Position numbers and translations under genes: made by a program
The notes under the pieces: model-generated
What the model was told of the DNA's origin: nothing
Databases searched by the model: none
Seen by the model: the letters and a program-made list of their open reading frames with translations, nothing else
NCBI GenBank assembly: GCA_003523185.1
Contig: DPGN01000021.1
Location: 207,236-225,278 of the forward strand
Origin: Halieaceae bacterium
GTDB lineage: Bacteria; Pseudomonadota; Gammaproteobacteria; Pseudomonadales; Halieaceae
Reading direction: 5' to 3'
Length of the DNA: 18,043 nucleotides
Shown here: piece by piece, positions 1-7,091 of the stretch
Layout of the letters: each line of letters starts with the position of its first letter
How positions within the stretch are numbered: the stretch's first letter is position 1

Positions 1-722
1 AGGGTCTCGCAGTGGTCCTGCCAAAGCGCATTGTCGGGATGGTTGGTATCAAATTGCCGATGCAGGAGTACTGAGCCATCAGGGACAAAGGTTGCGATCA
101 TATCGACGTGTCCGCGTGTGCCATGGTCCTGATAATCTCGCCACAGACCGCGATCAAACCAGATGGCTCGCTCAGTACCCAATTTTTGATGGATCGCTGC
201 TTCGACAGTGTCCTCGGTTGCCGTCGGATTTCGGCCGGGATCGAGCTGCACCGTGCGGGTAAGCAATACGTCGCCATCGCCGTTTACGTGAATACCACCA
301 CCCTCGTTCACCAAGTCCGATCCAAGGCGTTTGGCACCCGTCAGCTCGATAATGTGACTGGCCACTTTAGCGTCTTGGCGCCAATCGAATGCAGTGTGGT
401 CGCCCCAGCCATTGAAAACCCAGTCCACGCCGCCAAGGCCCTGCTCGCTTGTGACAAAGGTAGGTCCTGAGTCCCGCATCCACGCGTCGTCAATCTCGAA
501 GGCATGCAATGTGACAGCACTTGCTACTTTCTTTTGCGCAATTTTCAGCTGTCCCGGATGGCAGAGCATGTGGACAGGCTCGTGCTCAGAGATAGTGTTT
601 GCGACCATAGACCAAGCATTAAAGACATCGTCGTCGCTGACACCGGCTGTGTCGTAAGCACCGGTTGGAAAGCCCATCCAGGTGGCAGAGTGGGGTTGCC
701 ATTCAGGCGGCATGGTCCACAT
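1..722 (-). CDS. aguA: Agmatine deiminase, C-terminal part cut off by window edge
   Basis: Hydrolyses agmatine to N-carbamoylputrescine and ammonia in the cytoplasm, the first step of the agmatine route to putrescine. About 240 N-terminal residues are visible, translated from the minus strand; the frame stays open to base 1. Family signatures are clear: PPEWQPHSATWMGFP near the start, DDAWMRDSGPTF at about residues 78-89, NEGGGIHVNGDG at 139-150, and RGHVD at 203-207 with the catalytic-type His205. The full family length is about 350-370 residues, so the catalytic Cys near the C-terminus lies outside the window. The ATG at 722 follows a GAGTGAG stretch; a second in-frame ATG at 713 is possible. 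It begins 10 bases after the stop of aguB, so the two genes are very likely co-transcribed. Sequence motifs and the neighbour agree on the function. Confidence 0.93.
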   Translation of the reverse strand, partial: MWTMPPEWQPHSATWMGFPTGAYDTAGVSDDDVFNAWSMVANTISEHEPVHMLCHPGQLKIAQKKVASAVTLHAFEIDDAWMRDSGPTFVTSEQGLGGVDWVFNGWGDHTAFDWRQDAKVASHIIELTGAKRLGSDLVNEGGGIHVNGDGDVLLTRTVQLDPGRNPTATEDTVEAAIHQKLGTERAIWFDRGLWRDYQDHGTRGHVDMIATFVPDGSVLLHRQFDTNHPDNALWQDHCET

Positions 723-732
723 GGTTAATGAC

Positions 733-1734
733 TCACTCGACTGAAATTCCGGGGATAGGCCCCATCGACCCCTGCCCGTCGGACTGTCGAGGGTTGGTCA
801 CTGGCTCTGTGAGCTTGGCGTAGGTATCGGGCCGTCGTGTTGCAAAGAACGGAAAGAGTTGCAGCCAGTCCTGCCGATGACTCAGATCAATTTCAGCTAC
901 TAGTGCGACTTCCTCATCTTCCGGCGCTTCCACCAAAATTCGTCCGAACGGGTCGGCAATGAAGCTACCGCCATAAAATCGGATCAGGCCTTCCATACCC
1001 GTTCGGTTCGGCACGGCGATAAAGAGCCCGTTGGCAATCGCGTGCCCAATGATCACCGACTGCCACAGCGGGCGTGTATTAAAGTCAGGGTGATCAGGCT
1101 CTGATCCAATGGCAGTCGGGTAGCAGAGTAGATCTGCACCTCGAACGCCATAGTTACGCGCAACCTCCGGGAACCATTCGTCCCAACAGGTTGGTAAACC
1201 CACATTGATGTCTGCCGAGTCCACTGCAATCCGATGGATGGGGTAGGGGTTTTCACTGGGGCCTTGAGCGAAATAACAGTCCTCGAAATAGCCCTCGGTA
1301 ACGGGGATATGCAGCTTGCGCGTTTGCGCGGCGATCTCACCGTTAGGTGCTACCAGCACCGCCGTGTTGAAACCCAGGCCATCATCTCGCTCAACTTGCT
1401 CGTAGAGGGAGACCTGAACGAAGACGTCGTTCTCGCGCGCAGCGTCTTTCGCAAACGCAACGGTCGGTCCCGTCATAATATTTTCTGGTTGGCGATCCTC
1501 CTGCGACTCGGGTCGTTTATCCGCTGGGTAGCGACTGAGTGTGAGCTCGGGCAAAAAAACAATCTGTGCGCCCGCATGTGCACAGGCGGCGACTCCCGCA
1601 TGAAGCTGTCGGAGGTGCTCGCTCGCATCGTCATACCACTTCATCTGATAGAGGCCGACACGCAGTTGCCGCGAATCCGACTCTCCCGTCGCACATAGGC
1701 TGGGTTGCAGTGTTGCTGAAATGACCTGAACCAT
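733..1734 (-). CDS. aguB: N-carbamoylputrescine amidase (nitrilase superfamily)
   Basis: Converts N-carbamoylputrescine to putrescine, CO2 and ammonia, completing the route started by the adjacent agmatine deiminase. The 333-residue product has the nitrilase-superfamily triad in order: Glu63 in FLPELTLS, Lys140 in TRKLHIP and Cys183 in LPTCWDEWFPE. The Cys context with WDEWFPE and the phrase EGYFEDCYFAQG are typical of the AguB subgroup. It is somewhat longer than the usual 290-300 residues because of about 25 residues ahead of the LRVGLYQMKW strand. The ATG at 1734 has only a weak GAGA-type ribosome site, and the alternative ATG (Met31) would cut the first beta strand, so 1734 is preferred. 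It is the first gene of an aguB-aguA pair. The 119 bases upstream separate it from the DUF3080 lipoprotein gene; I see no strong promoter or terminator there, so read-through from that gene is possible. Confidence 0.93.
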   Translation of the reverse strand: MVQVISATLQPSLCATGESDSRQLRVGLYQMKWYDDASEHLRQLHAGVAACAHAGAQIVFLPELTLSRYPADKRPESQEDRQPENIMTGPTVAFAKDAARENDVFVQVSLYEQVERDDGLGFNTAVLVAPNGEIAAQTRKLHIPVTEGYFEDCYFAQGPSENPYPIHRIAVDSADINVGLPTCWDEWFPEVARNYGVRGADLLCYPTAIGSEPDHPDFNTRPLWQSVIIGHAIANGLFIAVPNRTGMEGLIRFYGGSFIADPFGRILVEAPEDEEVALVAEIDLSHRQDWLQLFPFFATRRPDTYAKLTEPVTNPRQSDGQGSMGPIPGISVE

Positions 1735-1853
1735 GTCGTATCTCTAATCCGTGTGTATTGTCTGGTATTCGATTGGCTCCGCAATGGGCGCTCAATACCC
1801 CAGGTCGAATATATCAGAGCACAAGGTGGGACATGACCCCTCTAACTGGGTAC

Positions 1854-2912
1854 CTAGCAGGCATTAACCGTCTTCTTTATGATGGCAACGTGCTCTCTAG
1901 TTGCAGCGTAAAGCCGATGAAGCAGTGCATCGCGCTCGGTAACCCAGTCTAAATAACGGGGCGGTAACGTCGATGTCAGGTGAGACTCCAGCGCAATCAA
2001 AGCCGATTGAATCTCGTAATGCCGCTGTGACACCTGTGCAGACCATCGCTGCACATCTGAAGCAAAGTATTTGGCCACCACCGTTTTTGTGATCGTGCCC
2101 GCTTCGGTGATAGCCTCATTTTTACAGTAAATGCCTTCTTTACCCGCGCTGCGCAGTACGTCGTTGGCGCGTTCAAGGTAACCTGACTGAAGTGCAGCGG
2201 CTGCCAGCAGCTGTCCCCCTGAGTTTGCCCTTATTGAGGATAGCAGCGGCTCGAGATCCTCGTCGGCGGCAGACCAGCTATGGTCCAGAAAACGCTGCAC
2301 CCGCTCGGATAGCTCCCACAACGCTTGTGCCGAGTCACCACTTGCCGACTCGGGATACGACCCTAATAACATGGGCTGGGCCCAAAATTTTTGCCATTCC
2401 GGACCCCCGAGGGTTGCCGCGAAGATGCGTATAGGCAGATTGGCACGTCGGAATTCAATATTTTCCCGGAGCGTGTCGGCAACGCTGTTTTCCTCTTTCT
2501 CTTCCATGAGCGTTACGCAGGCAGGTGCCAGCCTTAAAAACTCAAGATCGAGGATAAGGCGTTGTGATGCCGATGCCGTACGCCCCATCGACGTATTGCG
2601 TTTGGCAATGTTGGCTTGCAACTCACAGCCACTCAGGGACAGGAAGTCGATTAGCGATAATGAGCCGGTAGCCGTCAAGGGATCCGCATCGAGGTCAGAT
2701 GGGAGGTCTACTCGCTGCCAAATATTTTGGCCCCGTTCGACTATCCCGATTTCGACATCGGCGGCGGTGCTTAGACGCTCAACGTAATTTGCTAGTTTTT
2801 CGGCACCGACCTCGCGCTCAGTACAACCCGAAATCACGAGGCTTGCGATGAGCCCGATCCAAAGTGTTGAGATCCGCATACCCGATCGCGATGTCTGTTG
2901 GCCTAGTAACAC
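1854..2912 (-). CDS. DUF3080-type lipoprotein of unknown function
   Basis: A 352-residue predicted lipoprotein. From the GTG at 2912 the N-terminus has a short basic segment, a hydrophobic stretch and the lipobox LVISGC, with lipidated Cys30. The segment LIDFLSLSGCELQANIAKRN, followed by NTSMGRTASASQRL, resembles what I remember of the gammaproteobacterial DUF3080 family; no function is established that I know of. The rest is mostly helical and soluble, so it should sit in the periplasm anchored to a membrane. There are two candidate starts. GTG 2912 has a strong AGAAGGAGA ribosome site but at long spacing (about 12 bases). ATG 2879 (Met12) gives a more usual 18-residue signal but has no ribosome site. 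I kept GTG on the strength of the Shine-Dalgarno sequence. It lies 49 bases after the GST gene on the same strand, probably in one transcript. Confidence 0.75.
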   Translation of the reverse strand: MLLGQQTSRSGMRISTLWIGLIASLVISGCTEREVGAEKLANYVERLSTAADVEIGIVERGQNIWQRVDLPSDLDADPLTATGSLSLIDFLSLSGCELQANIAKRNTSMGRTASASQRLILDLEFLRLAPACVTLMEEKEENSVADTLRENIEFRRANLPIRIFAATLGGPEWQKFWAQPMLLGSYPESASGDSAQALWELSERVQRFLDHSWSAADEDLEPLLSSIRANSGGQLLAAAALQSGYLERANDVLRSAGKEGIYCKNEAITEAGTITKTVVAKYFASDVQRWSAQVSQRHYEIQSALIALESHLTSTLPPRYLDWVTERDALLHRLYAATREHVAIIKKTVNAC

Positions 2913-2961
2913 GGATCCACGTTTCTCCTTCTACACCAGTGCTTTATGCGTCAGTGGTGTC

Positions 2962-3585
2962 TCAGCCGAGAGCCGCTTGCGCTCGCTGACGCCAGTCGGA
3001 TAGCGCGGTGAGTGACTCATCGGGCTGAACCTTTGCCGCCCAGCCAGCGAAATGCAGTGATACGAGTAAGTCGATGTCCGCCATGCTGAAACTGTCACCA
3101 GCTACGTAATCTCGTGAAGTGAGCTCGTGGTTCATGGTGTTTAGCGCGTGCAGTAATTGACTTCTCCCACGCTCGGCAAGCGCTGGAATTTGTTCGGTGT
3201 CCAGTGTTCCCGGGAGCGCGCGGCCCGCGAACGCCGGATTCGTGTTTCGGAAGAGGTCAGCAATCGCCTTGAACACATCGGTAAAGATACGGTGATTCCA
3301 ATCGAGGATGACCGCCCGTTCTTCGTCGGATGTCCCTAACAGCGGACTATCCGGGTGCAGCGCTTCCAAATATTGTGTGATCGCAAACACGGAACTTAGT
3401 ACGCGCCCTGAATCAAGCACGAGTGCTGGAACCGTGCCTGTGGGAACAACGGCTTTGTAAGCATCGGTTCGCTGCTCGCCTTCCTGAAAGTTGACTTGCG
3501 TAGTGTCTAACTCAATACCTTTGTAATCGATGAACATCTTTAGGCGCTGTGGATTGGGGGCAGGGTCGAAGGTGTAAAGTTTCAT
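2962..3585 (-). CDS. Glutathione S-transferase family protein
   Basis: A 207-residue cytosolic protein with the two-domain GST layout. The N-terminal thioredoxin-like domain starts MKLYTFDPAPNPQRLKMFIDYKGI and contains the cis-proline loop GTVPALVLDSG (about residues 50-60), then SSVFAITQYLEALHP, where an E/S-S pair usually binds the glutathione gamma-glutamyl group. The C-terminal helical domain carries DYVAGDSFSMADID, the usual N-capping/hydrophobic-staple motif. Asn11 and Pro12 stand near the usual catalytic Ser/Tyr/Cys site, so the catalytic residue cannot be named. Substrate unknown. The ATG at 3585 has AGGA about 7 bases upstream. It is divergent from the cytochrome c gene, and the DUF3080 lipoprotein gene follows on the same strand. 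Confidence 0.9.
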   Translation of the reverse strand: MKLYTFDPAPNPQRLKMFIDYKGIELDTTQVNFQEGEQRTDAYKAVVPTGTVPALVLDSGRVLSSVFAITQYLEALHPDSPLLGTSDEERAVILDWNHRIFTDVFKAIADLFRNTNPAFAGRALPGTLDTEQIPALAERGRSQLLHALNTMNHELTSRDYVAGDSFSMADIDLLVSLHFAGWAAKVQPDESLTALSDWRQRAQAALG

Positions 3586-3661
3586 AAGGGGTCCTATTTA
3601 GGTTGAGCCGTCGCTTAAGGCGCTACTGTCCATTAACTAAAGCCAGTCTTTTCATAGCTGC

Positions 3662-3710
3662 GGCTATTTAATAAAAGCTGGGGCTATTAGTAAAAGCTGG
3701 GTATTAAAAG
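3662..3710. repeat. Short imperfect tandem repeat, 19-20 bp units
   Basis: Two adjacent near-identical units are seen: GGCTATTTAATAAAAGCTGG at 3662-3681 and GGCTATTAGTAAAAGCTGG at 3682-3700. A truncated third unit, GTATTAAAAG, follows at 3701-3710. The period is close to two helical turns. The repeats lie in the 226-base region between the divergent GST and cytochrome c genes, upstream of the likely cytochrome promoter. They could be operator sites or simple slippage; the sequence does not decide. Confidence 0.7.
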
Positions 3711-3743
3711 TCATTGTTATATGCATTATCTGGACAACCGAGT

Positions 3744-3772
3744 TTTTTCGATACCACTTTAGTCTGTATACT
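3744..3772 (+). promoter_or_regulatory. Putative sigma-70 promoter for the cytochrome c gene
   Basis: A good -10 hexamer, TATACT, lies at 3767-3772, about 40 bases before the ATG. A weak T-rich -35 (TTTTTC, 3744-3749) sits 17 bases upstream. The rest of the 3586-3811 intergenic region holds the tandem repeat and otherwise nothing I can identify. Confidence 0.4.
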
Positions 3773-3811
3773 CCGCGCTCCAGAAAAACTGCCAAACGAG
3801 TTTCCAGAGCC

Positions 3812-4207
3812 ATGCGATACCTATTAGTCACTATACTAGCTCTTTCTGCTTCAGCTTTTGCGCAGACAGATGAACAACGTGCTGCAATTGCCGATCGAAT
3901 TAAGTCATTTTCAAACGTCTGTGTCGCTGGGCAGGATTGCGGCGGCGCATCTGTCGCTGATGCGGCGGTGGCTTCACTTCCCGGTGAGGCGAAGTACGCA
4001 GGTTGCGCTGCATGTCACGGCCCCAATGGCGGCGGTGGAATTGGCCCCGCGCTCGCAGGGCGTGAGGCCGACTATATTGTTGGCCGGCTGACCGCCTACC
4101 GTGCAAACGAGATGGTTGGCGCCCAAAGTGCGCTCATGTGGGGACAGGCTGCTGCGCTGAGCGATGAAGACATCCAGCAACTCGCGGAGTACGTCACAAG
4201 CTTCTGA
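3812..4207 (+). CDS. Small exported c-type cytochrome
   Basis: A 131-residue class I cytochrome c, presumably a periplasmic electron carrier. Residues 1-17 form a Sec signal peptide ending AFA before QT. One heme-binding motif, CAACH, is at residues 65-69 (Cys65, Cys68, His69 as proximal ligand), followed by GPNGGGGIGPALAG. The C-terminal part, ADYIVGRLTAYRANE through LSDEDIQQLAEYV, resembles a cytochrome c4/c-553 domain. The region between signal and heme (IADRIKSFSNVCVAGQDC, with Cys37 and Cys43) resembles the leader of cytochrome c5-like proteins; these cysteines may form a disulfide. The distal ligand is probably Met109 in SALMWGQAAALSDED, with Met101 as the alternative. The start has only a weak CAGAG ribosome site. 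The redox partner is unknown. It converges on comM with a 29-base gap. Confidence 0.9.
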   Translation: MRYLLVTILALSASAFAQTDEQRAAIADRIKSFSNVCVAGQDCGGASVADAAVASLPGEAKYAGCAACHGPNGGGGIGPALAGREADYIVGRLTAYRANEMVGAQSALMWGQAAALSDEDIQQLAEYVTSF

Positions 4208-4236
4208 TTTGTGGATCGGGTGAACTGCTCTCCCGG

Positions 4237-5730
4237 CTACGCCCCCGTTTGACCCAAGTGCGCTCGGTAGACGAGCGCCTCACTCAGTTCAGATTGGGTC
4301 ACCTGCTGTTGTCCGGATAAGTCGGCTATTGTTCTTGCGACTCGCAGGCACCGATGCGGCCCTCGCCCTGATAGTTGCAGCCGTTCGCCCGTTCTCTCCA
4401 ACCATTGCTTAGTAGCTGACGAGAGCGCACAGAGCACGGTCAGATCGCCGCCTGCAATTCTACTGTTCTCAACGCCTTGCCGTTTCATAGCCGAGTCACG
4501 TGCCATGGCGACCCGATGCTGTGCTCTTTTCAAATCGTCATGCAGTTGGTCTTGAGGCGACATGACGTCGGACAGTTTCGAGCGATTAACGTTAATGAAG
4601 AGATCAAAGCGATCCAAAAGAGGCCCCGATAATTTTTGGGTATAGCGACTCAAGGCGCTCAATGAACACCGGCAGGGCGTTGTCGGCGAATCGCGATAGC
4701 CACAGGGACAAGGGTTCATGGCGGCAATGAGTTGAAATTTAGCTGGGTAGCTATGGGAATGCTCCGAGCGGCTTATCCGTATTTCCCCAGCCTCAAGTGG
4801 CTGACGAAGCGCTTCAATGGTGGCTAGTGAGAACTCCGGTAGCTCATCAAGAAACAAGATGCCGTGGTGTGCAAGGCTAATCTCGCCAGGCGTGGCCTGG
4901 CGGGTTCCGCCGACCAATCCTGCAACACTGATGCTGTGATGAGGTGACCGGAAGACACGACCCTCGGGTGATGCTTGGTTCGCAATATCGAAAATGATTT
5001 GCGTCTCCAGCGCTTCGCGATGGGGTAACTCTGGCAACAGCTGTTTGATGAGCGTTGCTGCCATCGTCTTTCCTGCACCTGGCTCACCGGACATCAACAT
5101 ATGATGTCCGCCTGTTGCCGCTATTTCGCCAGCTCGCCAGAGCCCGGGCTGACCCGCTGGCAGTGGTATCGGGCTGACTGTCCGTCGGTCGATCGTACTT
5201 TTGTCATTACTTGGTACAAACCGCTTCCAGCTGTGTGGCGCGCGGAGATCTCCGAGGGTCGCGAGTCCAACGACGTTATCGCACAGCGCGGCGATAGCGG
5301 GCGCATTGTCCCTCGGGGTTATCAGAGTCACCGACCGCTCCCGCTGACTCGCGCCTGCGGCCAATAAGCCGCTGGTAGCCAAGATTCGTCCATCAAGACT
5401 GAGCTCGCCATAGAACTCAGCCCCATACGCGAGGGTTTCGGGGATTTGCCGGGAAGCGATCAAAATGGCCACAGCGATGGGGAGGTCCAAACTCGCGGTA
5501 GCCTGATGAACCCCTGTGGGTGAAACGCTGATGGTTAGTCGTGCGTCTGGCCAGCGATAGCCCGAGCTGATAATCGCACTACGTACTCTTTCTTTGGCAT
5601 CTTTGACTACTGTCGCGGACACGCCCACAAGTGCAATGGTCGGAAGTCCAGGTGAAAGGTGAGCTTCTACCCAGACGATGCTTGCGTTGATGCCTTGACG
5701 GCATCGGGTCGCTACGCGCGCGAGTGACAT
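4237..5730 (-). CDS. comM: YifB/ComM family Mg-chelatase-like AAA+ ATPase
   Basis: A 497-residue cytoplasmic AAA+ ATPase of the YifB/ComM family. Characterised ComM is a hexameric branch-migration helicase that helps integrate DNA during natural transformation. Domains in order: N-terminal Lon-protease-like fold (residues 1-170, with VVKDAKERVRSAI and DLPIAVAILIAS), Walker A GEPGAGKT at 215-222, Walker B ILFLDELPEF at 291-300, the ComM-type cysteine cluster MNPCPCGY...PCRC at 339-355, LLDRFDLFI as arginine-containing sensor region, and a C-terminal lid domain. Length is normal for the family (about 500). The ATG at 5730 has AAGGA 7 bases upstream. The segment before Walker A (GQPGLWRAGEIAATGGHH) departs from the usual GQ..AKRALEIAAAGGHN, but the ATPase motifs are intact. 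It follows ubiK by 65 bases on the same strand, a pairing I remember from other gammaproteobacteria. Confidence 0.93.
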   Translation of the reverse strand: MSLARVATRCRQGINASIVWVEAHLSPGLPTIALVGVSATVVKDAKERVRSAIISSGYRWPDARLTISVSPTGVHQATASLDLPIAVAILIASRQIPETLAYGAEFYGELSLDGRILATSGLLAAGASQRERSVTLITPRDNAPAIAALCDNVVGLATLGDLRAPHSWKRFVPSNDKSTIDRRTVSPIPLPAGQPGLWRAGEIAATGGHHMLMSGEPGAGKTMAATLIKQLLPELPHREALETQIIFDIANQASPEGRVFRSPHHSISVAGLVGGTRQATPGEISLAHHGILFLDELPEFSLATIEALRQPLEAGEIRISRSEHSHSYPAKFQLIAAMNPCPCGYRDSPTTPCRCSLSALSRYTQKLSGPLLDRFDLFINVNRSKLSDVMSPQDQLHDDLKRAQHRVAMARDSAMKRQGVENSRIAGGDLTVLCALSSATKQWLERTGERLQLSGRGPHRCLRVARTIADLSGQQQVTQSELSEALVYRAHLGQTGA

Positions 5731-5795
5731 TCGACTTCCTTGTCGGTAGTGCCTGAGTGGATCTGCCGAGCATCCTGCTCCTGGCGATCAATCCA

Positions 5796-6065
5796 TCAGC
5801 GGTTTTCAAGCTCCTCGAGTTTTGAAACGAGTGCCGCTACTTCTGATTCCAATTGTTCGATACGTGCGCGTGTTCGGCGAAGAACAGCCGCCTGCGCGTC
5901 GAACTCATCTCGACTGACAACATCCAGGTTGCCGAGGGCAGATCGAGCGACCGCCTTTGCGTTATCCGAGACTTCATCGGCCAGCGACTTTCCCTCTTTA
6001 AGCATGCCGCCAAACAGCTTCGAAACCGCTTCGCTCGGGTCAGGTCTTGATGCGTTATCGCTCAT
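5796..6065 (-). CDS. ubiK: Ubiquinone biosynthesis accessory factor UbiK
   Basis: An 89-residue BMFP/YqiC-type protein. Characterised UbiK binds UbiJ and assists the cytosolic ubiquinone-biosynthesis complex under aerobic conditions. The N-terminal half, SEAVSKLFGGMLKEGKSLADE and following, is an amphipathic membrane-associating region. The C-terminal half, VSRDEFDAQAAVLRRTRARIEQLESEVAALVSKLEELE, is a textbook coiled coil and the family's most recognisable part. An upstream ATG (6128) would add 21 residues with no family character. I chose ATG 6065 (MSDNAS) because it fits family length and has a GAGAGA ribosome site at good distance. It is probably co-transcribed with comM downstream and is divergent from the torF operon. 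Confidence 0.9.
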   Translation of the reverse strand: MSDNASRPDPSEAVSKLFGGMLKEGKSLADEVSDNAKAVARSALGNLDVVSRDEFDAQAAVLRRTRARIEQLESEVAALVSKLEELENR

Positions 6066-6153
6066 GATTTCTCTCTCGTTTTTCTGCCTGCGTAGGTTAG
6101 CCGAAATCGGCCCATGGTATCGCATCATTTTCGAGCGTTAGCGACCTTAAATC

Positions 6154-6168
6154 GCACTATTTTGGTGC
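6154..6168 (+). promoter_or_regulatory. NtrC (NRI) binding site upstream of torF-glnK-amtB
   Basis: The sequence GCACTATTTTGGTGC has dyad symmetry (GCAC-N7-GTGC). It differs at one central base from the E. coli glnA NtrC site as I remember it (GCACTATATTGGTGC). Its centre, near 6161, lies about 110 bases upstream of the start site predicted from the sigma-54 element at 6244-6260, which is the usual enhancer distance. It also lies 89 bases upstream of ubiK on the other strand, but that gene has no matching sigma-54 element. Only one site is visible, whereas E. coli glnA has a pair. Confidence 0.75.
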
Positions 6169-6203
6169 AAAAAGCGGGCAAGGGGCTGGTTTAGAAAGTC
6201 TAT

Positions 6204-6220
6204 AATAGCGATAAGCTATT
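6204..6220. repeat. Small inverted repeat overlapping a TATAAT box
   Basis: AATAGC (6204-6209), a 5-base spacer and GCTATT (6215-6220) form a perfect 6-bp dyad. It overlaps a perfect TATAAT at 6201-6206, which has no convincing -35 partner at 16-18 bases. It lies between the NtrC site and the sigma-54 promoter. It may be an operator or a second promoter element; function unknown. Confidence 0.4.
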
Positions 6221-6243
6221 GATTTTGATGACGTTAAATTCCT

Positions 6244-6260
6244 TTGGCGCGCCGCTCGCT
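6244..6260 (+). promoter_or_regulatory. Sigma-54 (RpoN) promoter for torF-glnK-amtB
   Basis: TTGGCGCG, four bases, then TCGCT matches the -24/-12 consensus YTGGCACG-N4-TTGCW at 11 of 13 defined positions. The essential GG (6246-6247) and GC (6258-6259) are separated by exactly 10 bases. Transcription would start near 6271, leaving a leader of about 60 bases before the torF ATG. The NtrC-type site lies about 110 bases upstream of that start. The two elements together make a nitrogen-regulated promoter likely. Confidence 0.7.
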
Positions 6261-6331
6261 AATCACAGAGCGTCCCAAGGTACAGCACCTTTAGTTGTTT
6301 CCAGGATCTGTCATTCACAAAGGAGAAGACA

Positions 6332-7051
6332 ATGTCATTCAAGAAAGTGGCCCTCGCAGCCCTCGTTACTATCCCAGCATCACAGGCATTTGGCGCTGAA
6401 GTTAGCGGCAACGTCGCACTGACTTCGGACTACAAATTCCGCGGTATATCCCAGTCGGACAGCGCGCCTTCTATCCAAGGCGGTTTTGACGTCGGGTTTG
6501 ACAGCGGCTTTTACATTGGCACATGGGGTGCTGCCGTAGATTTTGATTGCTCGTCTGCCCCCGACAGCTGTGGTGGTTTGAATGGTGGCATTGAGCTCGA
6601 CTACTACGCGGGCTTCGCTTCCGACCTCAGTGACAGTGTCTCTTACGACATTGGCTATATTTACTACGACTACCCGCAGGACGAAGGTCTGCTCGGTGAC
6701 TACGGCGAGATCTATGGCTCACTGAGCTTCGGCGATTTCGGTATCGGTATGAACTACTCGGACGAGTACTGGGGTGAGACAGGCAAGTTTACTTACACCT
6801 ACGTTACCTACAGCATGGCATTGTCGGAAGGCTACGCTCTCGACTTCCTGGTTGGCTCGGGTGACTACGATGAAGCTGGCTACTTGAACGAAGCCACGGA
6901 TCACATGAACTGGTCGGTTGCGCTGTCTACTTCGGCGGCTGGACTGGACTTCACCATTGCTTACGAAGACACCGATCTCGATAAGGAAGAAGCCTACGGT
7001 TACGACTGGGCGGATGCAGCTCTGATTCTCACCATTGGCAAGAGCCTCTAA
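6332..7051 (+). CDS. TorF-family putative outer-membrane porin (Gcw_chp type)
   Basis: A 239-residue predicted outer-membrane beta-barrel protein. A signal peptide covers about residues 1-21 (MSFKKVALAALV...QAFG). The mature start, VSGNVALTSDYKFRGISQSD, then GGFDVGFDSGFYIGTWG, is the hallmark of the TIGR02001/TorF family. The remainder alternates polar and aromatic residues in short strands rich in Tyr, Asp and Gly, as in small porins. The C-terminus, ALILTIGKSL, lacks the usual terminal Phe. The mature protein is strongly acidic. The start has an ideal AAGGAG site 7 bases upstream. It is the first gene of a three-gene unit with glnK and amtB, downstream of NtrC and sigma-54 elements. That context suggests passage of a nitrogenous solute or ammonium across the outer membrane, but the substrate is inferred, not shown. 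Confidence 0.88.
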   Translation: MSFKKVALAALVTIPASQAFGAEVSGNVALTSDYKFRGISQSDSAPSIQGGFDVGFDSGFYIGTWGAAVDFDCSSAPDSCGGLNGGIELDYYAGFASDLSDSVSYDIGYIYYDYPQDEGLLGDYGEIYGSLSFGDFGIGMNYSDEYWGETGKFTYTYVTYSMALSEGYALDFLVGSGDYDEAGYLNEATDHMNWSVALSTSAAGLDFTIAYEDTDLDKEEAYGYDWADAALILTIGKSL

Positions 7052-7091
7052 TTCAACACCTGATTTCAGCCATTGAGAGGGAGAAAAGCTC

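Noticed and set aside
108..728. Three overlapping plus-strand frames at the left edge
   Set aside because: The minus strand of the same region gives a continuous agmatine deiminase with several family motifs, so these are shadows.
1234..1698. 154-codon plus-strand frame opposite aguB
   Set aside because: Antisense to the conserved nitrilase-family gene, with no ribosome site or family features.
1758..1952. 64-codon plus-strand frame between aguB and the lipoprotein gene
   Set aside because: No ribosome site, no recognisable residues, and its 3' half is antisense to the lipoprotein end.
2933..2960. ACACCA/TGGTGT inverted repeat after the GST gene as a terminator
   Set aside because: Only six pairs around a 16-base loop with no T tract; unlikely to terminate.
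3662..3710. Repeat as a CRISPR array
   Set aside because: The units abut directly with no unique spacers, there are too few copies, and no cas genes are nearby.
5740..6141. 133-codon plus-strand frame opposite ubiK
   Set aside because: Ser/Arg-rich product with no recognisable features, antisense to a clear UbiK coiled-coil gene.
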